Shown: positions 16,587-25,066 of the stretch, piece after piece
Numbering within the stretch: position 1 is the stretch's first letter
Layout: every line of letters starts with the position of its first letter
Origin: Desulfococcus sp041737845
GTDB lineage: Bacteria > Desulfobacterota > Desulfobacteria > Desulfobacterales > Desulfococcaceae
Length of the DNA: 64,000 nt
Assembly (NCBI RefSeq): GCF_041737845.1
Contig: NZ_JBGSQX010000147.1
Location: 62,001-126,000 of the forward strand
Direction of reading: 5' to 3'
Notes under the pieces: generated by a model
What the model was told of the DNA's origin: nothing
Database searches by the model: none
What the model saw: the letters and a program-made list of their open reading frames with translations, nothing else
Program-made: the position numbers and the translations under genes

Positions 16587-17542
16587 AATTCATTCCGCTG
16601 GGGAAGACCGGCATTCAGCTCAGTGCCGTCATCATGGGCACCTGGCAGGCCGGCAAGTCTATGTGGGCGGGCATCGAGGACGACGAAACCGAGCGGGCCA
16701 TGGCCGCGGCCTTTGACGCGGGCATCACCACCTTCGACACGGCCACCGTATACGGCGACGGCCATTCGGAGAAGATCGTGGGCAAGGCCCTCCGCCAAGT
16801 CCGGCAGCAGGTGGTCATCGCCACCAAGGTCTTTGCCCATGCCCTGGCCTACGAGAAGGTCTTCAAGGCCTGCCACAAGTCCCTCCGGGACCTCGATACC
16901 GATTACATCGACCTCTACCAGATCCACTGGCCCGCGGGCTCCTTCGGCAGCAAGGAGGTCCCCGTCGAGGAGACCATGCGGGCCCTTTCGGAGCTGAAAG
17001 CCCAGGGAAAGATCCGGGCCGTGGGGGTTTCCAATTTTTCCCGGGAGCAGATCATTGCGGCGGAGGCCTTCGGCGCCGTCGACAGCTACCAGCCGCCATA
17101 CTCCCTCTTCTGGCGTCACATGGAGGAGACCGCCATCGCCTACTGCCGCGAGAAGGGCATTACCGTGCTGGCCTATTCCCCCATGGCCCAGGGGATCCTC
17201 ACCGGGAAGTTCGGGAAGGAGCCCAAATTCGAGAAGGGCGACCACCGGTCCAAGAACATCCTGTTCCAGCCCGAGCACTACGACAGGATCCAGAGGGCCC
17301 TGGCGGCCCTTCAGCCCATCGCCGACCGCAACAACCTGACCCTGGGCCAGTTGGCCCTGGCCTGGGTGATCGCAGGCAAGGGAACCTGCGCCATCGCCGG
17401 CGCCCGGAACGCCGACCAGGCCGTCCAGAACGCCAAGGCCGGAACCGTGACCCTCCCGCCCGAGGAGCTGGCCGAGATGGACCGCATCGGCCGGACCGTC
17501 ACCGACCACCTGGGGAATGATCCGGTCATGTGGCAGTGGTAG
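16583..17542 (+). CDS. Aldo/keto reductase
   Basis: The 319-residue protein has the aldo/keto reductase TIM-barrel fold. The catalytic tetrad can be placed: Asp52, Tyr57 (FDTATVYGDG), Lys82 (IATKVF) and His115 (YQIHWP). The NAD(P)-binding C-terminal part has CAIAGARNADQ. It resembles the YghZ/general stress protein 69-like group. Its start codon overlaps the ppdK stop (ATGA), with GAGGAAAC as ribosome site inside ppdK, so the two are co-translated. The carbonyl substrate cannot be deduced. Confidence 0.9.
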   Translation: MKFIPLGKTGIQLSAVIMGTWQAGKSMWAGIEDDETERAMAAAFDAGITTFDTATVYGDGHSEKIVGKALRQVRQQVVIATKVFAHALAYEKVFKACHKSLRDLDTDYIDLYQIHWPAGSFGSKEVPVEETMRALSELKAQGKIRAVGVSNFSREQIIAAEAFGAVDSYQPPYSLFWRHMEETAIAYCREKGITVLAYSPMAQGILTGKFGKEPKFEKGDHRSKNILFQPEHYDRIQRALAALQPIADRNNLTLGQLALAWVIAGKGTCAIAGARNADQAVQNAKAGTVTLPPEELAEMDRIGRTVTDHLGNDPVMWQW

Positions 17543-17578
17543 GGGGGCGGGTTGCCTGCAAGTTGCTTTCCCACAGCT

Positions 17579-17655
17579 CCCGAGTGCTACTGGGGGAGCT
17601 GGAGCGCAGTTTCATTGAATTGGCGAACAAACGAATGAGGGAGATAACGACATGA
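17579..17655 (+). pseudogene. 3' remnant of a HigB/RelE-type toxin gene
   Basis: Reading in the frame that ends at TGA 17653-17655 gives a short tail with GELERSFIELANKRMREITT. This looks like the C-terminus of Gp49/HigB-type toxins, which end in a helix of the form IxLAxxRMxE. The stop overlaps the antitoxin start in an ATGA, the usual arrangement of these pairs. Only about 25 codons remain before the aldo/keto reductase gene, so the toxin is truncated. The match is short and therefore tentative. Confidence 0.4.
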
Positions 17656-17936
17656 GCGGGAAAAACGAACATTGCGGCTCGGCGCTTGAGGACTTTCTGA
17701 AAGAGGAAGGCATTTGCGAATCCGCAAAAGCGGAGGCTGTTGCCCGCGTGATCGCATGGCAAATCGCGGAAGAAATGCTCAAGAAAGGCATTACCAAAAC
17801 GCAAATGGCAAAACAGATGCACACAAGCCGCGCACAGGTTGGCCGGATTCTCAAGGCCAAGGGAAATGTGACAATCGAGACGCTTTCCCGCGCCGCCGCG
17901 CTTGTTGGCCGAAAAATCCATCTTGAATTGATATAA
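17652..17936 (+). CDS. XRE-type antitoxin-like HTH protein
   Basis: The protein has 94 residues. An N-terminal LEDFLKEEGI segment is followed by a helix-turn-helix in ITKTQMAKQMHTSRAQVGRIL and a final helix ending LVGRKIHLELI. This is the compact antitoxin family found just downstream of RelE/HigB-like toxins, where it represses the pair and neutralises the toxin. GAGGGAGAT lies upstream of the ATG. Only a 3' toxin remnant remains before it, so this antitoxin is probably an orphan. It could now act as a plain regulator or guard against related toxins. Confidence 0.75.
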   Translation: MSGKNEHCGSALEDFLKEEGICESAKAEAVARVIAWQIAEEMLKKGITKTQMAKQMHTSRAQVGRILKAKGNVTIETLSRAAALVGRKIHLELI

Positions 17937-17981
17937 AGGCCCAAAAGCCGGTTTTTTCCTCCATCCCGCAGGGGAATAACG

Positions 17982-18041
17982 ATGGAGATGAATAACCCCG
18001 TCCACCCCGGCCTTCTCGTCAAGGAATGCCTTGACGACTTG
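17982..18041 (+). pseudogene. 5' fragment of a HigA-type antitoxin gene
   Basis: From ATG 17982 the frame reads MEMNNPVHPGLLVKECLDDL, which matches the first 20 residues of HigA antitoxins (a HPG motif ahead of the helix-turn-helix). The similarity then stops abruptly before the helix-turn-helix. The remaining sequence runs into the 3' end of the convergent phosphatase gene. It is read as a truncated gene fragment. Confidence 0.55.
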
Positions 18042-18066
18042 CCATTCAGATTCTCACAGACATGCC

Positions 18067-19062
18067 TTACAACATCACCGATGCCTCAATCGCCTGCAGC
18101 ACCTTGTCGTGCAGGCGGCCGTTGGTGGCCAGGATGCCCCGGTGGCCTTCGAGGGTCCGGCCGGACGCAAAGGACAGGGCATTGCCGCTGAAGTCCGTCA
18201 CCCGCCCGCCGGCCGCCTCCACGATGAGGGCCCCGGCGGCGTGGTCCCAGATCTTTTCCCGGTATTCCGTTCCCCGGGGCAGGCGCAGATAGATGGATGC
18301 GCCGCCCGAGGCCACGGCCGCGTACTTGGCCTGACTGTCCATGCGGCAGGGCGGGGCCGTGACGCCCAGGCGTTCGCAGATCTTCTGGTGGGTCTCGTGG
18401 TCGCTGTGGCCGCTCTCGAGGGATTCGCAGAACCGGGCCAGGGCCGGGTCGAGCGTCTCGTCGACCCGGATCGGCAGCGCATTCAGGGCGTGGCCCGCCA
18501 TGTCTCGGTCGCCGATGGGTGCGCTGAAAGCGCCGCCGCCCGCGACGGCATAAAAGAGGGCGCCGCCCGATTCCGCGCCGCCGACGCTGAAATTGGGGCA
18601 TCCTAGGACCCCCAGCACGACGCGCCCGCCCTCGACCAAAGCCAGGGCCACCGCATACTGTTCCCCCCGCAGAAAGCCCTTGGTGCCGTCGATGGGATCG
18701 ACGGTCCAGAACCGTTTTGAAAAATCCACCTCGCCCGCGCCGCGGTCGATGGCCTCAAGAACAGGGCTCTCTTCCACAGGCCCCGCCTCCATCGCCACCA
18801 GTTCGTGGACCTTCCGCCGGAGAAAATCGTTTTCGCGCAGGATGGCCGCGTCCTCCTCCCCCACGATGGGATCATTGGGGAAGGCCGCGCCCAGGGCGAG
18901 GCTGATGATGGCCTGGCTTCCGAAATCGGCGATCGTGACCGGAGACCGGTCCTTCTTGCTGACGGACTCGGCGTCCACCAGGGTCTGCCGGGCGCCCCGG
19001 CAGAGCCGCGCGGCCGCGCTCACGGCCGACAGGGCGATATCGAGTTCTTTCTGATACATCAT
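18067..19062 (-). CDS. 3'(2'),5'-bisphosphate nucleotidase family phosphatase (Hal2/inositol monophosphatase fold)
   Basis: The protein has 331 residues. The lithium-sensitive phosphatase signature is complete: GEED (68-71), VDPIDGTKGF (121-130) and a C-terminal WDHAAGALIVEAAGG. SPVTIADFGSQAII (40-53) is the form seen in Hal2-type 3'-phosphoadenosine 5'-phosphate phosphatases rather than plain inositol monophosphatases. Such enzymes recycle PAP, a by-product of PAPS use. Two adjacent ATGs (19062, 19059) follow AAGGAG; the second has the better spacing. It is divergent from the MscS gene. Confidence 0.82.
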   Translation of the reverse strand: MMYQKELDIALSAVSAAARLCRGARQTLVDAESVSKKDRSPVTIADFGSQAIISLALGAAFPNDPIVGEEDAAILRENDFLRRKVHELVAMEAGPVEESPVLEAIDRGAGEVDFSKRFWTVDPIDGTKGFLRGEQYAVALALVEGGRVVLGVLGCPNFSVGGAESGGALFYAVAGGGAFSAPIGDRDMAGHALNALPIRVDETLDPALARFCESLESGHSDHETHQKICERLGVTAPPCRMDSQAKYAAVASGGASIYLRLPRGTEYREKIWDHAAGALIVEAAGGRVTDFSGNALSFASGRTLEGHRGILATNGRLHDKVLQAIEASVML

Positions 19063-19226
19063 GCTCCTTGGTCCCGGCTCAGGGAAAACCGGCGTAAATG
19101 GATTGACGGAAACGGGGATGCTCGTATAGTCTCTGCCGAACGTTGCCATCATGGCAGTAATTTGGATTTCCATCAAGTCAATTTGAAGCGTTATCACCCA
19201 TGCGGCCACGGGAAAGGACCCTGACA

Positions 19227-20963
19227 GTGAACCGGTATTCAAGGCGTATCGCCGCCGCCTGCATCGCGGCGCTTTTCATCATTTCTTCCGGCGCGGTTTC
19301 CGGACAGGAGACGGATAAGAAAAAAACCGCCGCGGCTGCCCGGCCCTCGGTTGCAGCGGCCAAGGACACCGTGACCATCGAGACCCTCAACACCCTGATC
19401 CTGAACCGAAAGGAGATCACCGAGCAGATCAAGGTGATGAAGCACGAGCGGGACCTGGCCAGGAGCGAGGAGGAGAAGACGGCGGCCAACGCGGCCCTCG
19501 ATCAGCTCCGGATCAAACTTGCCGACATCGAATCGGATCTGGAAAGCATCGCCACGGGCGTGGACATGGAAAGCTTCCTGTCCAAGCCCAGGGAAAAGAT
19601 CGACTGGAAAGAGGAGCTGCTGACGCTGGTCACGCCGCTGTTGAGTGAGCTGAAACGGGCCACCGACCGTCCGCGGCAGTTGGAGAGGCTGAGGGGCGAG
19701 ATCCAGTTCCAGACAAACCAGTTGGCAACCATCACCGGCGCGCTCCAAAACATCGACGCCCTGCTGGAAACAAAGAGCCGGGGGGATGCGCGGCTCAAAA
19801 GCGCCATGACGGAGATCCGAAAGAGCTGGGTGGAGCGGGAGCAGCAGATATCGGATCGGCTCAAGGTCAATCAATACCAGCTCGATAAACTGCTGAGCCA
19901 GCGGCAGTCCCTTTTTGAATCCTCACAGGAGGCCGTGAAATCCTTTTTCAGGAGCCGGGGAAAGAATTTTGTCTTTGCCGCCATGGCCTTTCTCGTCACC
20001 TTTATCATCATGCGCTCCGCCCACCGCTTGGTTTACCGGTACAGCCCCATCCACAAGGCCGGCGAGCGGACCTTTTTCATCCGGGTGACGGATGTGGCCT
20101 ATCATATCCTCACCGCCGTCGGCGCCACCGGCGCCCTCCTGTTCGTCCTGTACACCATGGGAGACTGGCTCCTGCTCAGCTTCGCCATCATCTTCATCCT
20201 GGGCATCGCGTGGACGGCCAGGGCGGGAATGCCCATCTTCTGGCGGCAGGTGCAGCTCATGCTGAATCTGGGCACGGTCCGGGAGAACGAGCGCATCATT
20301 TTCAACGGCGTTCCCTGGCGCGTGGTCTCCCTGAACGTCTATGCAATGCTGGAGAATCCGGCCCTGAAGCCATGCCGGCTTCGGGTGCCCCTCCGGGACC
20401 TGCTCGACCTCAACTCCCGAACCTTCGACGCGGAGGAGCCCTGGTTTCCCTGCAATATCAACGAGTGGGTGATCCTGTCGGACGGCACCTGGGGGCAGGT
20501 CGTCAGCCAGACGCCCGAGATGGTCCAACTGGCCCCCCGCGGCGGCAGCCGCATCACCTACCAGACCCCGGATTTCCAGGGCATGAGCCCCAGGAACATC
20601 TCCCGGAATTTCAGGATCAAGATTATCTTCGGGCTGGATTACGCTCTCCAGGCGGCCATCACGCGGGAGATTCCCGAAAGGCTGGAGGCGATCCTCAAGG
20701 AGAAGATGTCGGAAACCGGCTATTTCCCGGACATGATTCAACTCAAGGTCGAAATGGCGGCAGCCGGGGCGTCTTCCCTGGATCTTGCCATCCTGGGCGA
20801 TTTCGCGGGGAAGCTGGCTCCGTACCACAACATTTTGGAGCGCCTCATCACCCGGATGATCGTCGAGGCCTGCAATGAAAACGGGTGGAACATTCCTTTT
20901 CCGCAGGTGACCGTTCACACCCAGGAGCCGCTGCGTCTGGAGACAGGCGCATCCTTGTCATGA
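19227..20963 (+). CDS. MscS-family mechanosensitive channel with periplasmic coiled coil
   Basis: The protein is about 578 residues. A signal peptide (basic start, then AAACIAALFIISS) leads to a long charged periplasmic region (about 40-240) with strong coiled-coil character. Membrane segments follow near 245-265, 290-315 and 320-345. The MscS domain opens with GTVRENERIIFNGVPWRVVS. Only part of the usual glycine-rich pore helix is evident. GTG 19227 is favoured because GGAAAGGA stands 8 bp upstream and it gives a clean signal peptide; ATG 19200 is the alternative. Related proteins open under membrane tension to release solutes. Confidence 0.8.
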   Translation: MNRYSRRIAAACIAALFIISSGAVSGQETDKKKTAAAARPSVAAAKDTVTIETLNTLILNRKEITEQIKVMKHERDLARSEEEKTAANAALDQLRIKLADIESDLESIATGVDMESFLSKPREKIDWKEELLTLVTPLLSELKRATDRPRQLERLRGEIQFQTNQLATITGALQNIDALLETKSRGDARLKSAMTEIRKSWVEREQQISDRLKVNQYQLDKLLSQRQSLFESSQEAVKSFFRSRGKNFVFAAMAFLVTFIIMRSAHRLVYRYSPIHKAGERTFFIRVTDVAYHILTAVGATGALLFVLYTMGDWLLLSFAIIFILGIAWTARAGMPIFWRQVQLMLNLGTVRENERIIFNGVPWRVVSLNVYAMLENPALKPCRLRVPLRDLLDLNSRTFDAEEPWFPCNINEWVILSDGTWGQVVSQTPEMVQLAPRGGSRITYQTPDFQGMSPRNISRNFRIKIIFGLDYALQAAITREIPERLEAILKEKMSETGYFPDMIQLKVEMAAAGASSLDLAILGDFAGKLAPYHNILERLITRMIVEACNENGWNIPFPQVTVHTQEPLRLETGASLS

Positions 20964-21089
20964 GATAATTTGCGCATTATATTAGATGACATCGGCGGAA
21001 ATGAGCATCCCCCGCCGCGGGGCATGCCGCCCCGCACCGCGGCCGGATGGACCGCATCGGCGACCACTTCAACGGAAAGGATGAACGCC

Positions 21090-21359
21090 ATGATTGACAA
21101 AGCCCAACTGTGTGAGAAAATACGAAAGATCTATCCCGACATCGGGGAGTGCGGTATCGACGTCAAGGTCGAGTACGACGATCAGCAGAAGGCCTGGGTC
21201 GTGGATCTCAAGAAAGGCGGCCATGAGCTCAAGACCTTCCTCGAGGACAACGACGCGGAAAAGTGCCTGGACGGGAAGCAGTGCGTGAGCTTGGGGATCG
21301 AGATCGCGCAGCTCAAGGCCAATGTCGAACGGATGAAGGAAACAGACGGGAGATCCTGA
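21090..21359 (+). CDS. Small acidic protein of unknown function
   Basis: This 89-residue soluble protein is rich in Glu, Asp and Lys. It has three cysteines (in LCEKI, GECGI and the paired-Lys segment EKCLDGKQCVSL, which adds a fourth). There is no membrane segment or known motif. ATG 21090 is chosen because AAAGGA stands 8 bp before it; the open frame extends upstream without a ribosome site. It follows the MscS gene by about 125 bp. The even coding character and spaced Cys residues suggest a real gene, perhaps metal-binding, but I do not recognise the family. Confidence 0.6.
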   Translation: MIDKAQLCEKIRKIYPDIGECGIDVKVEYDDQQKAWVVDLKKGGHELKTFLEDNDAEKCLDGKQCVSLGIEIAQLKANVERMKETDGRS

Positions 21360-21477
21360 TCGGAAGGCGCGGCCGTCATGTTGCGCAGAAGGCTGTGAGG
21401 CATCCTGCGGACCACCGGAATGCGGCGGCGGCAGGGTGCCTCTTCATTTTATGATGCCGAGGCGCGCGAAAAAAGCG

Positions 21478-23178
21478 TTACATTCCCAGGTAATCGAGTT
21501 CGAAGGGCCACGCCTCGTGGCCGCCCTCCATGAACCATACCCGGTCGAATCCCGCCGCCTGAAGGATTCGCTGGGCCTCGTACCCCCGCAGACTGATCTT
21601 GCAGAAGGTGATGATATCCGTGTCGCGGGGGATTTCGTTCAGGCGCTCCCGGAGCTCTCCCAGGGGAATGTGGACGACCCGTTCGTAGGCCATCTTGAGC
21701 ATCTTGTTCTCGTCGGGCTCCCGGACGTCCAGGAGGATGACCTCTTTCCGGTCCATGCGCTCCTTGGTTTCGTATACATTGAGGCATCGGGCTATCCCGT
21801 CCATCTTGTTGCTCAGCACGTGGGCGCAGACGGCGATGGGGTCGATGGGCGGGCTGAACGGCGGCGCGTAGGCCAGGTCGATATCGGCCAGATCTTCCAG
21901 GGTGCCGCCGTAGTAGATCGTGCTTGCGGCCACGTCCAGGCGCTTGGCCCCGTCTCCTGCGCCGGCGACCTGGACGCCCAGGACCTTGCGGTCCCGCTTG
22001 TCGGCCAGCATCTTGATCAGGAAATACCTCGCTTTCTTCATGTAGTGGGGCCGGTCCGGACCGCCCCAGACGATGGAAGCGTAGTCGATGCCCAGCCTGC
22101 GGGCCATGGTCTCGGTGAGGCCGGTACGGCCCACGGTGTAGTCGAAGGCCTTGACGACGCCGGTGCCGTTGATGCCCGGAAAGGGGGTCTGGCAGCCGGC
22201 AATGTGGTTGGCGATGGTCCGTCCGTGCTTGTTGGCCGTGGAGCCCAGGGGCACGTACATGGGCTGTGCCACGGTCTTGTTGATGAAACGGTTCACCACG
22301 CAGTCGCCGCCGGCGTAGATGTCCGGGTCGCTGGTCTGGCAGTTTTCGTTGACCAGGATGCCCCGATCGCAGAACAGTCCGGCCGCTTTCGCCAGTTCGT
22401 CATTGGGGCGGGTCCCCACGGCCACCACGACGCAGTCGGCGGGTATCGCGCGCCGGTCGGTCCGGACCGACGTCACCCTGCCGGCCTCGTCGCCATCGAG
22501 CCCCACGACCCGTTCGCCCAAAACCAGTTCGACGTCGTTGTCCTCCAGGTGGGTCTGGACATAGGCGGCGATATCCTTGTCGAGAATGCCGGGCAGGATC
22601 TGGTCGACCATCTCGACCATGGTGACGTTCAGGCCCCGCTGGATCAGGGCTTCGGCCATCTCCATGCCGATGAGGCCCGCGCCGACCATGACGGCGGTTT
22701 CAAGCCCCTGTGCCTTGATCTCCTCCACCAGGGTCCGGGCATGCTCGGGATGGGTCATGAACCAGACGTTCTTGAGGTCGAGGCCTGGAATGGGCGGCCG
22801 GAAGGCGGATCCGCCGGTGGCCAGGACCAGCTTGTCGTAGGGCAGCTCAGACGTCTCTCCCGTCTCCAGGTGCTTGACGGCCACGGTTTTTTTATCCCGG
22901 TGGATCCGGATGGCCTCGGTCCGCGTGATTACCTTGAATCCCTTGGTCCGTTGAAAAAAATCGGCGGTGCGCGGAAGCCCGACCTGGGTGTGGGTGAGGG
23001 CGTTGATGTTCAGGAACTCGCCCTCCACGTAGTAGGGCAGCCCGCAGGCACCGTAGGAGATCAGGCTGTCCCTCTCGATCATCGTGACGTCCGCATCCGG
23101 ACAGAGCCGTTTCAGGCGCGATGCCGTTTTCGGGCCGCATGCAACGCCGCCGATGATCAGGACACGTAACTGAGCCAT
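21478..23178 (-). CDS. CoA-disulfide reductase/NADH-dependent sulfur reductase with C-terminal rhodanese
   Basis: The protein has 566 residues. It has an N-terminal FAD-binding segment (VLIIGGVACGPKTASRLKR), the redox Cys45 in SYGACGLPYYV, a second NAD-binding segment (VMVGAGLIGMEMAEAL), and a C-terminal rhodanese domain (about 470-566) with Cys526 in FCKISLRGYEA. This fusion is the CoADR-RHD/Npsr family, which reduces CoA disulfides, CoA persulfides or polysulfide with NAD(P)H. In a sulfur-metabolising anaerobe a role in polysulfide or elemental-sulfur handling is plausible. The rhodanese loop departs from the common CxxGxRS form. A promoter-like sequence is at 23264-23293. Confidence 0.88.
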   Translation of the reverse strand: MAQLRVLIIGGVACGPKTASRLKRLCPDADVTMIERDSLISYGACGLPYYVEGEFLNINALTHTQVGLPRTADFFQRTKGFKVITRTEAIRIHRDKKTVAVKHLETGETSELPYDKLVLATGGSAFRPPIPGLDLKNVWFMTHPEHARTLVEEIKAQGLETAVMVGAGLIGMEMAEALIQRGLNVTMVEMVDQILPGILDKDIAAYVQTHLEDNDVELVLGERVVGLDGDEAGRVTSVRTDRRAIPADCVVVAVGTRPNDELAKAAGLFCDRGILVNENCQTSDPDIYAGGDCVVNRFINKTVAQPMYVPLGSTANKHGRTIANHIAGCQTPFPGINGTGVVKAFDYTVGRTGLTETMARRLGIDYASIVWGGPDRPHYMKKARYFLIKMLADKRDRKVLGVQVAGAGDGAKRLDVAASTIYYGGTLEDLADIDLAYAPPFSPPIDPIAVCAHVLSNKMDGIARCLNVYETKERMDRKEVILLDVREPDENKMLKMAYERVVHIPLGELRERLNEIPRDTDIITFCKISLRGYEAQRILQAAGFDRVWFMEGGHEAWPFELDYLGM

Positions 23179-23498
23179 GAGGTGTTTCCTTTCGTCTGAA
23201 GTTTGTGTGATCTGGGCCTTTGGCCATGAAGACCCTAAAATGCGAATAGTCTCTTATCTATGATCCATACAAGGATCTCCCCCTCCTTGTCAACCGGTTC
23301 ACCTTGAACGATTTTCAAAAAGTTTTCAAGGGGCACCCGAGGCCCCTGGATTCCCATACCGGGCGCTGCCGCCCGGGCGGATGGAAATGATCTCGGATTA
23401 TCGGATTTTTTTCCAGCCCCGGTGTGCTATAGTGCGCTCCCGCGGATGCGGGCAGGACCGCTTTCCGATGTTACGGTATCCTCAAAGAAGGGAGCGAG
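23179..23498. other. 320-bp divergent intergenic region
   Basis: No gene is seen here. It separates the CoA-disulfide reductase gene (minus) from the methyltransferase gene (plus). It contains a minus-strand promoter candidate at 23264-23293, a GC-rich inverted run around 23360-23380, and a TATAGT hexamer at 23428-23433 that could be the -10 for the methyltransferase gene, with no convincing -35. Confidence 0.5.
23264..23293 (-). promoter_or_regulatory. Putative sigma-70 promoter for the CoA-disulfide reductase gene
   Basis: On the minus strand a perfect TTGACA (plus-strand 23288-23293) and TATGGA (23264-23269) are 18 bp apart and about 85-115 bp before the start codon. Confidence 0.5.
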
Positions 23499-24338
23499 AT
23501 GAAAACCTACGAACAAGCCATCAAGGATCATTACAGCCGGGAAAACCTGAGCGACAACATTCGAAAGGCCCTTGTCAGGACCGGCGAAACCGTGTCGTCC
23601 CACGCCGACACCGAGGCATTCGACGAATTTCACATCCGGGGGCGGGAGGCCACGCGGGCCCTGGCGGATCTCGCGGGGCTCACGGCGGGGATGCGCGTCC
23701 TCGATCTCGGGTGCGGCATCGGGGGCCCCGCCCGGACCCTGGCGGCGGAGTACGGGTGTGTGGTGACCGGTGTCGACCTGGTGGAGGAGTATGTCCGGGC
23801 CGCGGAAATGCTGACGGCCCAGGTCGGCCTGTCGGATCGCGTCGACTTCCGGCACGGCGACATGGCGGCCCTGCCTTTCGACCCGTCGAGCTTTGATGCC
23901 GTCTGGACCGTGCACACCACCATGAACGTCGAAAACAAGACCGACCTGTTTGCGGGGATGGGGCGCGTCCTCAAACCCGGCGGGCTGCTGGTGCTTTACG
24001 AGGTCTGCGCGGGCGCGGCCTCCCCGCCCTATTATCCCGTACCGTGGGCGAGCGACGACGCCATCAACTTCCTCGTCTCGACCGATGAACTGAAGCGGCT
24101 TCTGGGGGCTTCGGGCTTCTTGGAACTCGCGTGGCAGGATGTTTCGCAGGTCTCCCTGGACTGGCTGAATCGTGCGATCGCCGCCCGGAAAGCCGCAGGC
24201 AAGGGCGCCGGGCCAGCGAAGGTGGGGCTGGGCGTCGTGATGGGGGAAACCGCCGCCCAGAAGAGCGGCAATATGGTGCGGAACCTCGAGGAGGACAGAA
24301 TTCGTTTGATCCAGGGAGTATTTCAGCTTGGAAGCTGA
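23499..24338 (+). CDS. SAM-dependent methyltransferase (class I)
   Basis: The protein has 279 residues with the Rossmann methyltransferase fold. Motif I is VLDLGCGIGGPARTLA (about 67-82), the acidic motif II follows in VTGVDLVEEY, and post-motif segments include FDAVWTVHTTMNVENK and VLKPGGLLVLYE. Overall shape is close to UbiE-like and sarcosine/glycine-type N-methyltransferases. The start has AAGGGAGCGAG upstream. The substrate is unknown. It stands alone, convergent with the FadR-type regulator gene. Confidence 0.85.
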   Translation: MKTYEQAIKDHYSRENLSDNIRKALVRTGETVSSHADTEAFDEFHIRGREATRALADLAGLTAGMRVLDLGCGIGGPARTLAAEYGCVVTGVDLVEEYVRAAEMLTAQVGLSDRVDFRHGDMAALPFDPSSFDAVWTVHTTMNVENKTDLFAGMGRVLKPGGLLVLYEVCAGAASPPYYPVPWASDDAINFLVSTDELKRLLGASGFLELAWQDVSQVSLDWLNRAIAARKAAGKGAGPAKVGLGVVMGETAAQKSGNMVRNLEEDRIRLIQGVFQLGS

Positions 24339-24349
24339 ATCGGTCCCGC

Positions 24350-25066
24350 CTAGACCTCGCGGTTGAGTTTCTTGAAAAAATCCATCACGAAGGTGATGTG
24401 GGTTTTCATGGCCGCGAACGCCGCTTCCGGGTCCCGGTTTTTGATGGCCTGGATGATGGCGACGTGTTGTTTGAAGATCTGGTCGATGTTGGTGGGCTCC
24501 TCATAGAGGTACCGCAGGTTTTCCTTGATGCCGATGAAGAGGAAGTCGAAGAAGGTCTTCATCAGGTAGATCTGCACCGGGTTCTTGGTGGCATAGGTGA
24601 TGGCCATGTGGAACGATACGTCGGCCTCGTTTCCCAGCTCACCGTTCCGGATCTGTTCCTCCAACTCGGAAATGCTTTTTTCGAGAAAACGGATGTCTTT
24701 TTCATCGGCGCGAAGGGCCGCCAGGGCGGCGGCATTGGTCTCCAGGCCCATCCGAACCTCAAGCAGGTCCGTGAGGGAGGCATCCTGATTCTCCATGGCC
24801 ACCGCCAGGGGGCTTCTGTTGATAGCCTCGGTGCCGCGAACAAAGGTCCCCTGGCCCTGCTTCTGTTCCAAAAACCCCATCACCACCAGTTTCCGGATGG
24901 CATCCCGGACCGAGGTCCGGCTGACGCCCAGGGCGTCGGCCAGATCCCGTTCCGGCATGATCTGTTCGCCGGGTTTGAGTTCTCCTCGGAAAATGAGTTC
25001 TCTCAACTGCTCGAAAACCTGGTCGGATATCCGCTTGGGCTTGATCGGTTTCAGTTCAATCTTCAT
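24350..25066 (-). CDS. GntR-family (FadR/LldR subfamily) regulator of the lactate/glycolate operons
   Basis: The protein has 238 residues. An N-terminal GntR winged helix (about 10-75; RDLADALGVSRTSVRDAIRKL) is joined to an all-helical FCD ligand domain (about 95-230). This is the layout of LldR, GlcC and PdhR, which respond to lactate, glycolate or pyruvate. Its start overlaps the glcF-like stop in an ATGA, placing it third in the glcD-glcF operon. Two palindromes of the family type (TGGTnnnACCA-like) stand in the control region of that operon and of lutABC (27860 and 28006), so it likely controls both. Confidence 0.88.
   Translation of the reverse strand: MKIELKPIKPKRISDQVFEQLRELIFRGELKPGEQIMPERDLADALGVSRTSVRDAIRKLVVMGFLEQKQGQGTFVRGTEAINRSPLAVAMENQDASLTDLLEVRMGLETNAAALAALRADEKDIRFLEKSISELEEQIRNGELGNEADVSFHMAITYATKNPVQIYLMKTFFDFLFIGIKENLRYLYEEPTNIDQIFKQHVAIIQAIKNRDPEAAFAAMKTHITFVMDFFKKLNREV

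Noticed and set aside
17526..18005. A 159-residue minus-strand open frame over the antitoxin gene
   Set aside because: It is antisense to the antitoxin gene and has no ribosome site or family features.
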